Assembly (NCBI GenBank): GCA_038049695.1
Contig: CP142452.1
Coordinates: 35,514,501-35,578,500 of the forward strand
Source of the DNA: Cinnamomum chago
Lineage: Eukaryota > Streptophyta > Magnoliopsida > Laurales > Lauraceae
DNA: 64,000 bases
Direction: 5' to 3'
Positions 10,395 through 21,657 of the stretch are shown one piece after another. The notes beneath the pieces were generated by a model. That model made no database searches and was not told where the DNA came from. It was given only the letters and a program-made list of their open reading frames with translations. The number at the start of each line of letters is the position of its first letter. Within the stretch, counting starts at the first letter, position 1. The position numbers and the translations under genes were made by a program.

Positions 10395-10890
10395 TGTCCA
10401 AAGGGCTCCACGTCAAGTTTCAAGTCAAACCAGTAACGTTTGACCCATCATCAACTCTCCAACAACTAAATCAAGCCTTCCGGCGGCGAGAACCACCAAG
10501 GCCATTTATCATCAGACCAAGCACATGGTTGGCTTCACGATGCTTACAAAGGGCTACACGTCAAGTTTCAGGTCATTTCGACAACATTTGACCAGACTTT
10601 GACTCTCGGAAGCCAAATCGGGCCTACCGGCGGCGAAGCTCTCCGGGACCATGATTCCCAAAACGGAGCCTGTGGATCATCTTAAAATGACTCCAATAGG
10701 CTCCCCTTCAAATTTCAGGTCAATCGGACATCGGTTGACCGCACATCAAAGCCCGACATTTTCCTCACGGCGGAACAAAGCCTAGCATTTGCGGGACCCC
10801 AAACGGCTTCAAAACTCAAACGAAAGCCCATGGTTGGTCTTATTTAATGCTCAAGAAGCTTCACCTCAAATTTCAGGTCATTCCGACATT
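10395..10890 (+). repeat. Degenerate tandem repeat in U3 of the Tat LTR, about 145-160 bp per unit
   Basis: The phrase (C)AAAGGGCTCCACGTCAAGT, followed by TTTCAGGTCA and TTTGACC, recurs at about 10399, 10547, 10691 and 10850 with growing divergence. A CCGGCGGCG-type word occurs between several of the copies. Such U3 repeats often hold enhancer sites, but function here is unknown. Confidence 0.75.
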
Positions 10891-11116
10891 GTTTGATCCT
10901 GTTTCAGCTTTTGGCGGAAAATCAGCAGTTCTCTGTTCGGCTTTTCCCGGAAAATCGGAAACTTTGCAAACCAATTTGCAAGGATTCTCATCAGGTTTTT
11001 CAGAGGGAAATCAAGCCAAATAATCTGGAGAAATGTCAGAGAAAATAATAAAAAAAAAACGGAAGCGAAAAACGACGAGAAACAGCCAAAAAGGGGCTCC
11101 GGGGAGGTTTTTTCCC

Positions 11117-11140
11117 CCCATGGTCGCCGGCGACCATGGG
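11117..11140 (+). repeat. Perfect 24-bp palindrome in U3 of the Tat LTR
   Basis: The two halves meet between 11128 and 11129, with inner core GGTCGCCGGCGACC and outer CCCAT/ATGGG. A second, imperfect pair follows (CGGGGCG at 11161 and CGCCCCGG at 11174). The block is far richer in GC and CpG than the rest of the window. Confidence 0.9.
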
Positions 11141-11847
11141 CCCGGCGACCCTGGGAGGTCCGGGGCGCCGATTTCGCCCCGGGACCCCCCGTTTCGTCCG
11201 TTTTCGCGAGACGAGTTGTTCTGTCCCTGTGATTTTTCTAGATTCAGGCTTTTGAGGCTCCAAATTCACTGATATTCATCAAGATCACATGACTCCTTTC
11301 CAGAACTTCAAAAACTTCATTGATCGCCAGCCGAACGACAAAAAAGTGCACTTTCTGCCCGCCCGATCGCGAAATCGACTGGACAGATGCTGCCGGCCCG
11401 CTGGTATCAACCAATGTCTGAAACTACATGATCATCTACTGTTGATTTACATAAAAGATCCATCGATGATCATCGCAAAGGGAATTCCAAAAGACGCAAC
11501 ATGGCCCGCGACTCTTCAGCTTCCAAGGCGGCCACTTAATGCTATCAATTGGCCCGTTTATGGCAAGTTAATGCGGTCATTAACCCATTATCTTGGACGG
11601 CCCAATCAGAAGCCTCCGTTTAGGAGTTACAAGTCCAAGCAATCATGGCATTCAAGCCATGAAACTCCTAACATAATGGAGATTAAAGGCAACTAAATGC
11701 CCATGACTCTCCTTTGGCCAATGAAATCCAAGGGTCAGGAGTTACAAAACAAAAAGCAATTAAACCTGTAACTCCTCCCATAACTTGGCTTTATTGCCAT
11801 AATTGCCATAAATGACCATAAACCACTCCTAAAGGCCACCAAAAGCC

Positions 11848-11855
11848 TATAAATA
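11848..11855 (+). promoter_or_regulatory. TATA box of the Tat LTR
   Basis: TATAAATA in the context GCCTATAAATAGGAGTC, followed by a pyrimidine- and C-rich probable start region. It is the only strong TATA near the 3' part of this LTR. Confidence 0.7.
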
Positions 11856-12422
11856 GGAGTCCCCTCCAAGCATTCCGGGGATCGAAATCATCAGCAATTC
11901 CTGCTCTAGAGATCCAGAAGCTCAGAGAGAGAGAAACCTCTGTCGGAATTCCGCAGCAGCCTCCACTACAAGGTGACAAAAGTCCCTTGGGGGGCACTGC
12001 CCCCCAAGGTCCTTTACCTTCTACTTCAACAAAAGTGGCTTAGACATGGCTCTTCAGCCCGTCTACTCGGCTTTTTATTGAACATAAGACCATCTTTCGG
12101 TCTTTGTTCTCTAAAAATCTGAGGATATAGCCAAGCCAAGCGAATCCAAAGCATCCGACGTTCTCATTTGCATGGATGATGGCGGAGTCCATACATGACT
12201 CGCGACCGTCAATCTAAACGGGTCCCTCCCACAATCTCCTGAAAAGTTAGATTCTTCCTTTCTCGCTTTTCATTGTATTTTGTATTTTTTTTAGAGAGAC
12301 AAAAAACCACAACTCTTGTCTTTCATTATTGATGAGAATTGTAAATCGGCTATAAACGGCACAAATCGGCTATAAACGCCAAAAATCGGCTATAAATGCC
12401 AAAAAAATCGCCTTTTACGGCA

Positions 12423-12680
12423 AAATAAAAAACTGTCTATTTTCTTAAATATATGTGCAATGGAATCTTGAAAAGAAGTTGATTTCCTTTTTACTTACGA
12501 AGATTGATCTCCGGATCATCACTTGCAATTCCAAGTAAAATAGAAAATCTGGCACACCCACAAACACACGAAAGCGTTGATGCGCGCTCCGCCCTCCGGG
12601 GGCGAAAGGGTCGGACCGAACGGACTCCCACGTCCGCTGACGCCCGGTAGCGCCGGGGCCGGAGCGCTTTCTATCAATAC
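12423..12680 (+). other. GC-rich segment after the Tat LTR, with PBS-like sequence
   Basis: TGGCACACCC near 12552 resembles the primer-binding region that normally follows a 5' LTR. A GC-rich block with inverted ends (GCGCTCCG near 12581, CGGAGCGC near 12659) follows. If real, LTR-leader sequence lies downstream of what should be a 3' LTR, which would mean a recombinant or tandem structure. The segment ends where sequence shared with the Sirevirus-type LTR begins. It could also be unrelated flank. Confidence 0.35.
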
Positions 12681-14043
12681 CAATCAATGCAAAGCAAGTT
12701 CTGAAACTTTAAAACAATAATACATATGATTTGTAAAGTTTATTGAATCCAAAACATAAGATACATCTAGAAGAGATTTTCTTATGATGGAAAAACAACA
12801 ACCAAAGATTCAACCAAGTATATGAATCATGTTACATGTAATTTCAAAGATTCTTTCATTAACATGATCTACTTAGATTTACCAAATAAAGTACTCCTTG
12901 GATTGAATCAAATGGTGATGCATCCAAAACAATAGATCAATTCAAAATATAAAACATGCTAAGGATACAACAAATCATAGGTTAACATGCTACTAAAGAT
13001 TTATCAAAGATAAAACAAAAACATGAAAACATATGATATGAAAAGATGTTGAATCCAAAACATAAGATAGTTTTGAAAGTGATTTTCTTATGTTGAAAAA
13101 CAACAACCATAGATTCAATCAAGTATATGGATCATGTTACATATAATTTCAAAGATGTTTTCATTAGCATGATCTACTTAGATTTACCAATTCAAGTACT
13201 ACTTGGATTGAATCAAATGGTGTTGTATCCAAAACAATAAATCAACTCAAAACATAAAACATGTTAAGGATACAACACTTCATACATAGTTTATCATGCT
13301 ACACAAGATTTACCAAAAATAAAACAAAGCATGAAAACATATGATTAAGGAAAGTAGAGCCTACTTGGTGATTTAACTTCATTAATCCAAGCTTTAGCTT
13401 TCCTAATGATCCCCTTCATCCCTTAGTTCATTTCCCTTCTATTTGCCTCAAAACCCCTCAAGGAGGGCCTTAAAATTCCCCACTTTTGGCAAAGGAAAGA
13501 ACTCATATTTATAGCAAAAGTGCCCAACGGCTAGTCCTCGGTCGACCTGGAAACAGGTCTCGGTCGACCGGGATCACACAACGGTCATATTTCTGACCGT
13601 TGGTGCACCGTGTCCCTGACGGCCTGCAGTGTTCCCGGTCGACCGGCCACACTGCAGGACCACCCCCCTTGGGACAAAAATTCCCAATTTTTGCATATTT
13701 GAAGGTTTCTCTTGGAGGGGATTTTTGGGCCACTAAACCAAGCTAGGAAACATGTTTTAAATCAAACCAAGATGTTTAAAAAACATGAAACCCAAGAAGC
13801 CTAAAAAGATTAGAAAGATTTAAAACCAAAGGCTAGCTTGATTTCTAAAACTCTTTTAAAAAACAAATGCATCCAAGATTTAAAAGCAAATCATGCATAA
13901 ATCAATACTTTTACAAATCTTAAAAACAATGCATGAATAAAACAAGATTTCAAGATTTCTCAAATCAATGCATATGTGTGTAAATCAAATGATGCTAGAA
14001 TGATAATGCATCCATCAAATTGCAATCTACAAAATTCCTAACA
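12681..14043 (-). mobile_element. Truncated Sirevirus-type LTR, reverse orientation
   Basis: Read on the - strand it begins TGTTAGGAATTTTG at 14043, like the LTR starts at 23850, 40117 and 45979, and follows the 23850 copy through the TATA region, the GGTCGACC palindromes and the roughly 300-bp internal repeat. It then breaks off near 12681, so the 3' end of the LTR is lost. Three GGTCGACC copies remain (13540, 13562, 13637). The flanking GGGAA after 14043 cannot be paired with a target duplication because the other end is missing. Confidence 0.85.
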
Positions 14044-14814
14044 GGGAAAACCCTGCTGGAGTGAATCTTTTTAACCTGTTTTAGGAGGGACTTAGGTGGG
14101 ACCTTGGCTACCCATTTTGGACTGATTGGACTATGTGTGAGGATGTCACGAGCCGACACTCCTCACGGTTGGTTCGGGGGCATCGAAGTTCAATCCATTT
14201 CAATTTTGAACTGTATGGGACGACGCGATATCTTCCTTATATCTAAACGTAAAGCCTATTTCCTTGGTTATCGCGAATCCTATCCCTTTCGGGGACTGAG
14301 TAGGTTGCTCGATGCTTCCGGATTAACGTCATGCCTAGGATGGACCATTTATAGTCTTGGTTTTCTATTGTAGCATCTAGTATTATCCAGAAGCTCATGT
14401 AAAGTTTTGAAAATCGTGAAGTGCATAAGGAGCCCGGAATGTCTTCAAACTCAAGGAGTACCAAGTAATTATTATAATCGACATACGAGACCCCTATTCA
14501 CTTAAATAAATCTTGAAACAGATATTTTTACCCGAAATTGTAATAGTTCATTGTTTCACCTCATTTCCAAGATTTGCATTACATGACTTGTTTTCCCGAA
14601 AGCATTGAAGTTACACTAGTAACAGTTATTTGTCCCGAAATGTATTGCCCGACATGGAACGACAGTGTGCCTTGAGCACCCCCGTTTACCCGTTTATTTA
14701 TTGTACTTGATTTGCTTGCATATGTCTCGATTTGTTATTTGACCTATGAGTCGGCATCACTAAGCTTGGATAACCTTGTCAATCTGATCCACTGACTTGG
14801 AGATCCCCTCCCGT

Positions 14815-14905
14815 CCCGCCAGCTGCAGTTTGGATCCCGATATCCGGTTTATTACCGTGGTCCCGTCCCGATACCCGGTTCGCTACCGTGGTCCCGTCCC
14901 GTATA
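14815..14905 (+). repeat. GTCCCGTCCCGATACCCGG repeat in the chromovirus-like LTR
   Basis: About two and a half units of roughly 36 bp. The same block occurs at 51525-51610 in the related solo LTR, so it is ancestral to the family. Confidence 0.8.
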
Positions 14906-15184
14906 TTTATATTGTATATATGATTTGCGTTGAGTCTCCTCACCTTGTGTGACTGAGACCAACGTCCCGTTATACTCTTGTCACTTCGGTGATAGAGGAC
15001 TTAGCTTTTTGTGATTGCCATCTTGCCAGTGCCCGATTCCTTGGATACCCGACATGTTTATATTGCTTATTTGTTTTTCCGATAAATTATTCATTTCCTT
15101 TATGAAAGTTATTATTTAAACAAGTGTTAATATTCTCCAAGGTAAATTCAGTTATTATTATATTGTTTCTCGTTCTTTGTACAC

Positions 15185-15690
15185 ACACATGTTTTAAATG
15201 AATGCCGGTTGGTTGAATACCCATGCTTTTACATATGTTTCAAACGAACAACGGTTTTGCTAGACTTATATGATTAGACATGTTTTAAATGAATACCCGA
15301 ATTGTTAAATATCCATGCTTTGAAATATGTTTTAAATGACACGTGTTTTGCCAGATTCCTATGTTTATACCTGTTTTAAATGAATACCCGATTTGTTAAA
15401 TATCCATGCTTGAAGTATGTTTAAAGGAACATTAGTTTTGTCAGATTTCTTTGGTCACACATGTTTTAAATGAACACCCGGTTTGTTGAATACTTATGTT
15501 TTTACCTAAGTCTCAGATGAATGTTTGTTTTGTCAAACCTCTATATTTACACATGTTTTAGACGAACACCCGATTGCCAAATATCTATGCCTTTATAGAT
15601 GATGTAAATGAACATATGTTTTGTTAGATCTTCATGTTTTACCCATGCTTGAAACGAATACATGTTTTGTCAGAGATCCACGATTTTGCA
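15185..15690 (+). repeat. 91-bp minisatellite inside the chromovirus-like LTR
   Basis: The phrase ATGTTTTAAATGAATACCCG starts at about 15189, 15280, 15371, 15461 and 15553, so the period is 90-92 bp, with a second similar half-unit between. The related LTR at 50805-52433 lacks this array, so it expanded in this copy or subfamily. Confidence 0.9.
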
Positions 15691-16314
15691 ACCGTTTAAT
15701 TATATGCAGCATTTGATCAAATAGCATGATTTATCATATGTTTTATTCTTCAGTATATATGTTATCTTTTCATCCACCTGCCAGACCGTCGTGTCTGACC
15801 CACTACTTTTGGTACTCAGGTCCAGACTTCTTCGTCTCGAGATGAGTGCTTTTGTTGGTTGTGGAGCCATGTTTTGCTGGTTGTTTTGTCGGCTATGTCA
15901 TGTAGACATTGAGCTTGACTTCGAAGCTACGTCATATCTGGGGTAGTGGTTAATAGCTTATTGTTGTATGGCTTTTATTAGCCTTTTCTTGGGATTCTTA
16001 ATTAATGTACATTGATAATTTGTAACTTGAATATATATGGGAATGTAATATCCTGTTACTGTCAGCTCTGTACTTTATGGTGATGGTTTACTCCAGTCTG
16101 ATATGATTCTTGATATAATAGCTATATGCTAAAGGTTGAGTGCGATGCGGAATCCGATGGCCACGGACTCCGGGTCGCCACGCCACGAAAGCTTCCGCAA
16201 AATATTCAGAATGTGTGGGATCGTGTTGTCTTCACACACGCGGATCTTGGGAGAAAAATATATTTATGCTTAATCCCATTCGCGCCCCCGAAGTTTTGGT
16301 TTGGGGGCGTGACA

Positions 16315-17306
16315 ATTGTGGCATGATGTTTCAGCAGGCTTGTCTTGGCTGCGGGAAATGGTATAGTTTCAACTCATTATGCTAGTACACTATGTGTGTA
16401 TTGAACAGGACCGTGTTTTTGGGTTTATCGTCTTTATACTGACTATATAAGATGATGAACACCCAAATGGTTATTATGAGTTCTTGTATTCTTAATACCG
16501 ACATAAATAATAAACACATACATTTAGTGTTTGGCATTTTGATTAACGAAGGAGTGAGATCTTTTATGGGTCAATAATCTCAGTGAATTGGATGACTATA
16601 CTACTTGTATGTTGGGTATTAGTTTATTGACGGAATCCACATCCCGTAATAGGTATTGATGATATCCCCTTGTTGAAGCTTTTAAGTTTTGATTATGTCA
16701 AACCCTGCAGGTGGACTTTGTGTCTGACATATCAAATAAGTTAAGTGTAAGGTCTCAAGGAATTATAAAGATATCGATTAAATATAGATGTCAGTAATTA
16801 TTTAATCGATGGATATCTGAAATTTAAACGTGGAGAGATTGATAAGCATTTAATAATAAGAAGCTCGAAATATTATTTTGAGAATAAGGGCGGGAGTGCA
16901 ATTATAATTCTTTAGTGGACTGAATTATAATTGATGAAACTAGGATTCTAATTTGGGTCGAATTAGGGTTTCCTGTTTCCATAAGGAGCCTATCTTTATT
17001 TCCTTCTTAAGGTCCCTATTGTAGCCTATAAATATGTGCTACTGCTCTCTAAGTTAACAACAAGAAAAGTGAGAGAAAAATCTCGTTTTTGGAGAGAAGA
17101 GGAGAATTCGCATAAGAGGCCCACTCCCTGGTGCAAGTTCGAGCATATAGGAATACAGTAGAAGATCTTGAGGTTTTCGGGTTGTTGTAAGACCGAAATC
17201 AAATCAGATAGATCTCGCAGGCATGATTTAATCATATTATATCAAAGTTATTTCCGCAATGATCTGTAGCACTATCTAGAGGTCTTGGTTTCTACTCGTT
17301 TCTAAC
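16315..17306 (+). mobile_element. Unassigned LTR-like stretch
   Basis: There is no gene. A good TATA box (TATAAATA at 17027-17034) followed by an AG-rich leader and an end TTTCTAACA resembles the second half of a copia-type LTR, possibly a solo LTR inserted in the Athila-type 5' LTR. I could not find a matching start or target duplication, so the left boundary is only the end of the preceding LTR. Confidence 0.35.
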
Positions 17307-17440
17307 ATACAGTGCATAGTTTAGTACTTTTACATGTTCACTTCAATTGTTTACATTAGCTATATCCTGACTCTTTAGTCCTTTACTACTTGATGACATT
17401 GTAGTCTTGCTATTAAATGTGGCACATATAAGTGTCGATC
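17307..17440 (+). mobile_element. Probable tail of the 5' LTR of the Athila-type element
   Basis: It lies directly before the Athila-type PBS and ends GTCGATCA, eight bases before TGGTGCCG, as expected for this group. The rest of the 5' LTR is not recognisable upstream. Confidence 0.45.
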
Positions 17441-17447
17441 AAGTTCT

Positions 17448-17464
17448 TGGTGCCGTTGCCGGGG
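17448..17464 (+). promoter_or_regulatory. Primer-binding site of the Athila-type element
   Basis: TGGTGCCGTTGCCGGGG, one base different from the TGGCGCCGTTGCCGGGG typical of Athila elements, complementary to the 3' end of tRNA-Asp. It marks the start of the internal region. Confidence 0.9.
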
Positions 17465-18651
17465 AGAGACACCAGAAAGCTTTGATTTTCGATAGAGTTG
17501 AACTCATTTTTTAACTTAGTGTACATTTTATCTTTCCTTTATTTTCCTTGCAGATTCTACACATTGTTTGTGTTGTTTTTTAAGGAATTCCTCGTTCGAA
17601 GCAAAGGAAAGTGGAAAAGTGCATTGGAGAACTTGCAGATTTTACTTGCTTTCCTAATTTAGGATTAGTTTAGACATTTATTTGTTTTCTTAGTTGGTTG
17701 TATTAGATATTTATTATCAAAGTTGTAATAATTTTTGTTGTGTGTCGGCCCGTGACTCATTTACTTTACTTTACGCACTTTAAGTAGTTAGTTGTTTAGG
17801 AGACTTGCAATAAAGTGTTTGTAGGGAAGGAGGATGGTTGGACTATATTGTCGCGGCGCCTCACATTCGCACACAGAAATTGGTGTCCGTGGTGTGAGTC
17901 GACAACAATTGATTCGTCCCCCAAAATAAATCGAAAGGTTTGCATTGCCAAACCCCCGCGAATCCCTTGCAAGCGGGTTTACTTTGTTGGTTGTTCCTTG
18001 CTTTATAGTATAATTTTTCCAAATACACTTGTAATTTGGTGCACTACTAGTTAAGGGCAAATTACCCCAACAAGATAAGGATTCAGATTTCATCACCATT
18101 TCCTTGCCCTTAGGATTTCATCTTAATTCTCACTTAGTTTAAAACCAATAAACCATAATAAAATTGAGTAGAAATGTAATCTTAGGTTATGAGCTCATTA
18201 GGGAAGACCACCGCGGTTGCGCCAATTGTGTGCCTTTGCAGATTTTCTGGTGCCTAAGGAAACCTTGTCCCTTGGCTACCATCTTGCCAAATAGGGAGAC
18301 AACTTTATTTTTCGAGGAGTTGGTTTTTAAGAGGAGCATTCGCCTAACGCGTCATGATCCCACCATCTACCTGGGGGCTCACTGACCAGGATTTCCGTTT
18401 CATAGGTCTAGGATGGAGGCCAGAGTGTCCTCTTCACAGTTAGGAGCTGTCTAGAATCCTTTTAGGTAACCTTAGTTTAGATTAGCTTTTCATTTAGTTT
18501 TCAAAATTTTTGTTATGTTGCATTTATTTCATTAAGCGGACCATTGCATTGCTAGGTTCGTTTCAATTGTATGCGAGTGTAGATATGTGATCAAGGTAGA
18601 CTAGTGAGGATTGATTACCTTGCTTTACCCGCCCCACCCATAGTACCCATA
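17465..18651 (+). other. Leader of the Athila-type element
   Basis: About 1.2 kb of mixed sequence with no sustained frame. Long leaders are usual in this group. I see no further structure. Confidence 0.6.
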
Positions 18652-19680
18652 ATGGCTGCCCAAAACCCTCAGCAAAGGACCCTCAATGAACTATTTACAC
18701 CATTTTCATCCACTTCACCTAGTTGTATAGTTTTGCCAGAGAATAATGCAGACCAATTTGAGATTCGGCCCGCCACCATCAACATGTTACCAAAATTCCA
18801 TGGATCAGAGTGTGAGCAGCCCATATTCATTTGAACAAATTCTTGTCCATTTGCCACACGTTTAAGAATCAAGATTTGAATAGTGAAGCCGTGAAGCTTA
18901 GGTTGTTTCCCCTCTCGCTAGAAGATCATGTAGCCGCCTGGCTGAATTCCTTGACTCTAAACTCCATTACCACCTGGGATGGGCTTGTCAAAAAGTTTAT
19001 GTCCAAGTTTTTCCCAGTGAGCAAAACTGAGCAGTTTAGGAGTGCCATAAGGAACTTTAGGGGATGATTTGAGGAAGAGTTTTCCGAAACCTGGGAGAGA
19101 TTCCATGACCTATTGATCAAATGCCCACATCACGGGATTGACAAAGGAGAGTTGACACATTTCTTTTATAGAGGTTTTACGAACCCCAGGGTATTTTGAT
19201 TGAATCAATGCACAAAGGAGAATTCGTGAATTAGACTGCCGATCAAGCATATAAATTCCTTGCCAACGGAAAATTCACAAAATTGGAACATTAATAGGAA
19301 AGACTTAGAAAGAGATGAGACTGGGATCTAGAAGCCTGGAATGTACAACATCAAACAGGAAGTGGGAAATTTGAGCAAAAAGATAGGATTTATGTCTATG
19401 ATGTCATGCCAACCCACCCCTCAGCAACATGAACCCACCTTGAGAAGTATGAGCGAATCGCATCATGTTTATGTGTTATGCGATAATTGTGGGCACACGG
19501 TTGAGAGTTGCCCTAGTCCGCCATTTGTCAAGGCCGAGCAAGACAATGCGCTGAATTCCTACAGAAACTTCCGGAAACCAACTGTTAACACTTTTAGTCA
19601 GACCTACCACGCAGACAATAGGTTTCACCCCAATTTTTCGTACCGTCAAGCTGAGCCTATTCAGTCCTAGGGAGGTTAGC
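18652..19680 (+). pseudogene. gag of the Athila-type element, broken
   Basis: The start MAAQNPQQRTLNELF and the gag core (IRPATINMLPKFHGSE, VKLRLFPLSLEDHVAAWL, SITTWDGLVKKFMSKFFP) are the retrotransposon gag domain of Athila-type elements. A frameshift stands near 18834 and stops at about 19065 and in the following 250 bp. The later part (19341-19670) contains a lone cysteine cluster (CDNCGHTVESCP), a remnant of a zinc knuckle. The product would be the capsid protein; this copy cannot make it. Confidence 0.88.
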
Positions 19681-20399
19681 TCGGATTCCAACCATAGTAT
19701 CATAGGCAGTAATACCAGCATTCTGCTCAAACTATTCATCCCATGGTTCCTTATCCTCAGCAGCCCACACAACAGAATCAATTTGACCAATAGCATCAGT
19801 TTCAACCACAGACACAAAACTAGTGACACTTGTACCAGATTAGATGCATAACTACTCTACACTAACAAAAGCCCCTCAGCAATCATCTCATATGGAGAAC
19901 CTGTTGACCAAATTTATTCAAATCCAAGAGCAGAATAACCAAGCCCAGAACTAGTCCATTGCAAAACTAGAGGCCCAATTAGGTAAGCTCACCTTATAGT
20001 TGTCCGAGAGAGAAAATGGCCAATTCTTGAGCCACACCATTCATAATCCGAAAGGATAGCCCAATCAGCCCAGAGGCCAGTATTCAATAGAGAGTAAGGA
20101 GCATGTGCAGGCGATCCATACACTAAGATTAGGAAAAACTGTTGACGATAGAGTTGAGATGCTTGAAGAGGATCAAAGAGAAGATTTTTTTAGGAAAACC
20201 AGAGAGTTCGAGGAAAGTTGTCGAACCTGAGAGAGAGAATTTGAAGAAGAATTTGAAAGAGAATGCATAAAAACAAAAAGAGAAAGAGATAGAAGAATCC
20301 GTACCAAGAGGAGACCCACAGAAAGAGCAGACTCAAAAGCCCATTGTAGTTAATCCATCATGTTTAAAAGTAAAACCTAGAGCACCATTCCCACACCGA
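19681..20399 (+). pseudogene. Decayed gag-protease linker of the Athila-type element
   Basis: Glutamine-rich coding traces followed by an E/K/R-rich segment (20200-20300, repeated GAAAGAG words) occur between gag and protease, with many stops. No domain is recognisable. Confidence 0.6.
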
Positions 20400-21187
20400 T
20401 TGAAGGAGACTAGGAAAAATGATCACTTTGAGGGAATCTTAGAAGTTTTCAAGAATGTCCAGATAAATTCCAAGTTTTCGAAAGACCTGACCACTGTCAA
20501 GCGAAAAACTTCAGTACCCAGAACCGTTGTGATGGCAGCCCAAGCATTAGGGTTGATCCAGCAGACCATTGCAACTAAATACAAAGACCCTGGCTGCCCT
20601 ACCATTACCATTCAAATAGGAGACTCCGTGATGGAGAGGTGTCTCCTTGATCTTGGGGCAAGCGTGAATTTATTGCCGTACTCCGTGTACAGGCAGTTGG
20701 GCCTGGGAGGACTGAAGAAGACCGAATTACCCTTTGTCTTGTTGATACGTCACTCAAGTATCCGAAAGGTGTAGTTGAAGAGGTGATCGTGAAAGTTAAG
20801 GATTTTTATTTTCCAGTTGATTTTGTGGTTCTTGATACCGAACCAGTGGCAACCCTCGACCAACTTATTCCTGTCATTCTTGGTCAACCATTCCTTGCAA
20901 CATCAGATGCAGTGATTAGATACAAGAATGGGGTTGTGACACATAGTTTCGGGAACATGAAGTTGGAGTTAAATGTTTTTCATAACGTACTCAAAACATC
21001 AGACCTAGATGATGATGAGGAAGTGAACATGATTTACAAATTAGTTGACCAAACAGTTCAATCGTCTTGTTACACCGATCTGCTGGAGGAATGCTTGGCT
21101 CACTTCAATGCCCACATAGACATCGACGGGTCCATATACGAAGTTAATGCAGCATTCAATTCGGCACAGCCGATGGATGTTGGCTAA
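20400..21187 (+). pseudogene. Aspartic protease of the Athila-type element, one frameshift
   Basis: The protease reads CPTITIQIGD, then the active-site box LLDLGASVNLLPYSVYRQLG and, after a frameshift near 20745-20780, VILGQPFLATSDAVI with the following FGNMKLELNVF. The order and motifs are those of the retropepsin in Athila/Calypso polyproteins, which cleaves gag-pol. A TAA at 21185-21187 ends the frame, with RT-leading sequence after it. Confidence 0.88.
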
Positions 21188-21657
21188 TGGAAGCAGAAAA
21201 TTGAGCCTATCTTTACATCTACCTCTAAATCTAAGGTCGAAGAAGAACCAGTTATTGTTGAGCCACCCAAGTTAGAATTGAAATCATTAGCCGAGAGTTT
21301 AAAGAATGCCTACTTGGGGCCTTCTGTTAGCAACCCAAAAATCATTGCCTCAGACCTTGAGGAAGAGCAAGAAAAGAAATTACTATATGTGCTGAAAGAC
21401 CATCAGAGTGCCCCAGGTTGGACCATCTCGGACATTAAAGGAATCAGTCCCTCTATAGTTATGCACCAGATTCATTTGGAAGAAGGTGCTAAACCATCCT
21501 ATGAACCTTCAGTCCTATCCCACGGTGCAATTGAACTTTTGAATCCAAGAGATGGTAGCACATTTCAAGTGAATAGGCACAGATTAAAAGAGTACCTTGA
21601 GTTTTTGGATCCTGAGAATGTTGTTGAGGAGGAAGTCCTTCTTATGGACCCTGGATA
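21188..21657 (+). pseudogene. Athila-type pol with RT start fused to integrase end by deletion
   Basis: The frame contains KKLLYVLKDHQSAPGWTISD and SIVMHQIHLEEGAKP, which directly precede the RT domain in Athila-type pol. At about 21497-21510 it jumps to VLSHGAIELLNPRDGSTFQV and NRHRLKEYLE, the C-terminal end of integrase. All of RT, RNase H and the integrase core are missing, about 2.5-3 kb by comparison with usual family length. The fusion keeps the frame open. Confidence 0.9.

Larger units (their letters stand above)
1..12422 (+). mobile_element. Ty3/gypsy Tat-type LTR retrotransposon, 3' part (5' LTR and most of gag off the window)
   Basis: The order pol remnant, second (archaeal-type) RNase H, integrase, repeat fields, reverse-strand extra gene, polypurine tract and LTR is that of the Tat lineage of Ty3/gypsy, where an additional RNase H before integrase and extra ORFs after pol are known. 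The element enters the window already inside the gag-protease linker. An internal deletion near 250 removed protease and most RT, so this copy cannot move by itself. The 3' LTR starts with TGTTGACAC at 10108. Its 3' end is not certain: 12422 is chosen because a CA follows the last tandem repeat there, but a PBS-like TGGCACACCC near 12552 would allow an end near 12527. The first 53 bases of a related LTR reappear at 63948. Confidence 0.85.
10108..12422 (+). mobile_element. 3' LTR of the Tat element
   Basis: It starts TGTTGACAC after the PPT. A TATA box (TATAAATA, 11848-11855) marks the end of U3. A 24-bp palindrome lies at 11117-11140. Loose repeats of about 145-160 bp occupy 10395-10890. The 3' end carries three copies of a CGGCTATAAACGCC-like unit. 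The end at 12422 is provisional. A start similar over 53 bases stands at 63948, supporting the left boundary. Confidence 0.8.
14044..16314 (+). mobile_element. 3' part of a chromovirus-like (Del/Tekay-like) LTR
   Basis: From 14095 it is clearly related to 50805-52433, which belongs to a solo LTR with TSD. Shared features are the GGACCTTGGCTACC start, the CCCGTCCCGATACCCGG repeats, the GCCAGACCGTCGTGTCTGA stretch, GGTACTCAGGTCC and the ending GGGGGCGTGACA at 16314. The LTR start (TGTAAGACCCC in the other copy) is absent. No pol is attached. Assignment to the Del/Tekay group rests on the TGTAA...GACA termini and large size, not on coding sequence. Confidence 0.75.

Noticed and set aside
16126..16385. 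Two overlapping ORFs at the end of the chromovirus-like LTR
   Set aside because: They cross the LTR boundary at 16314 and have no counterpart in the related LTR.
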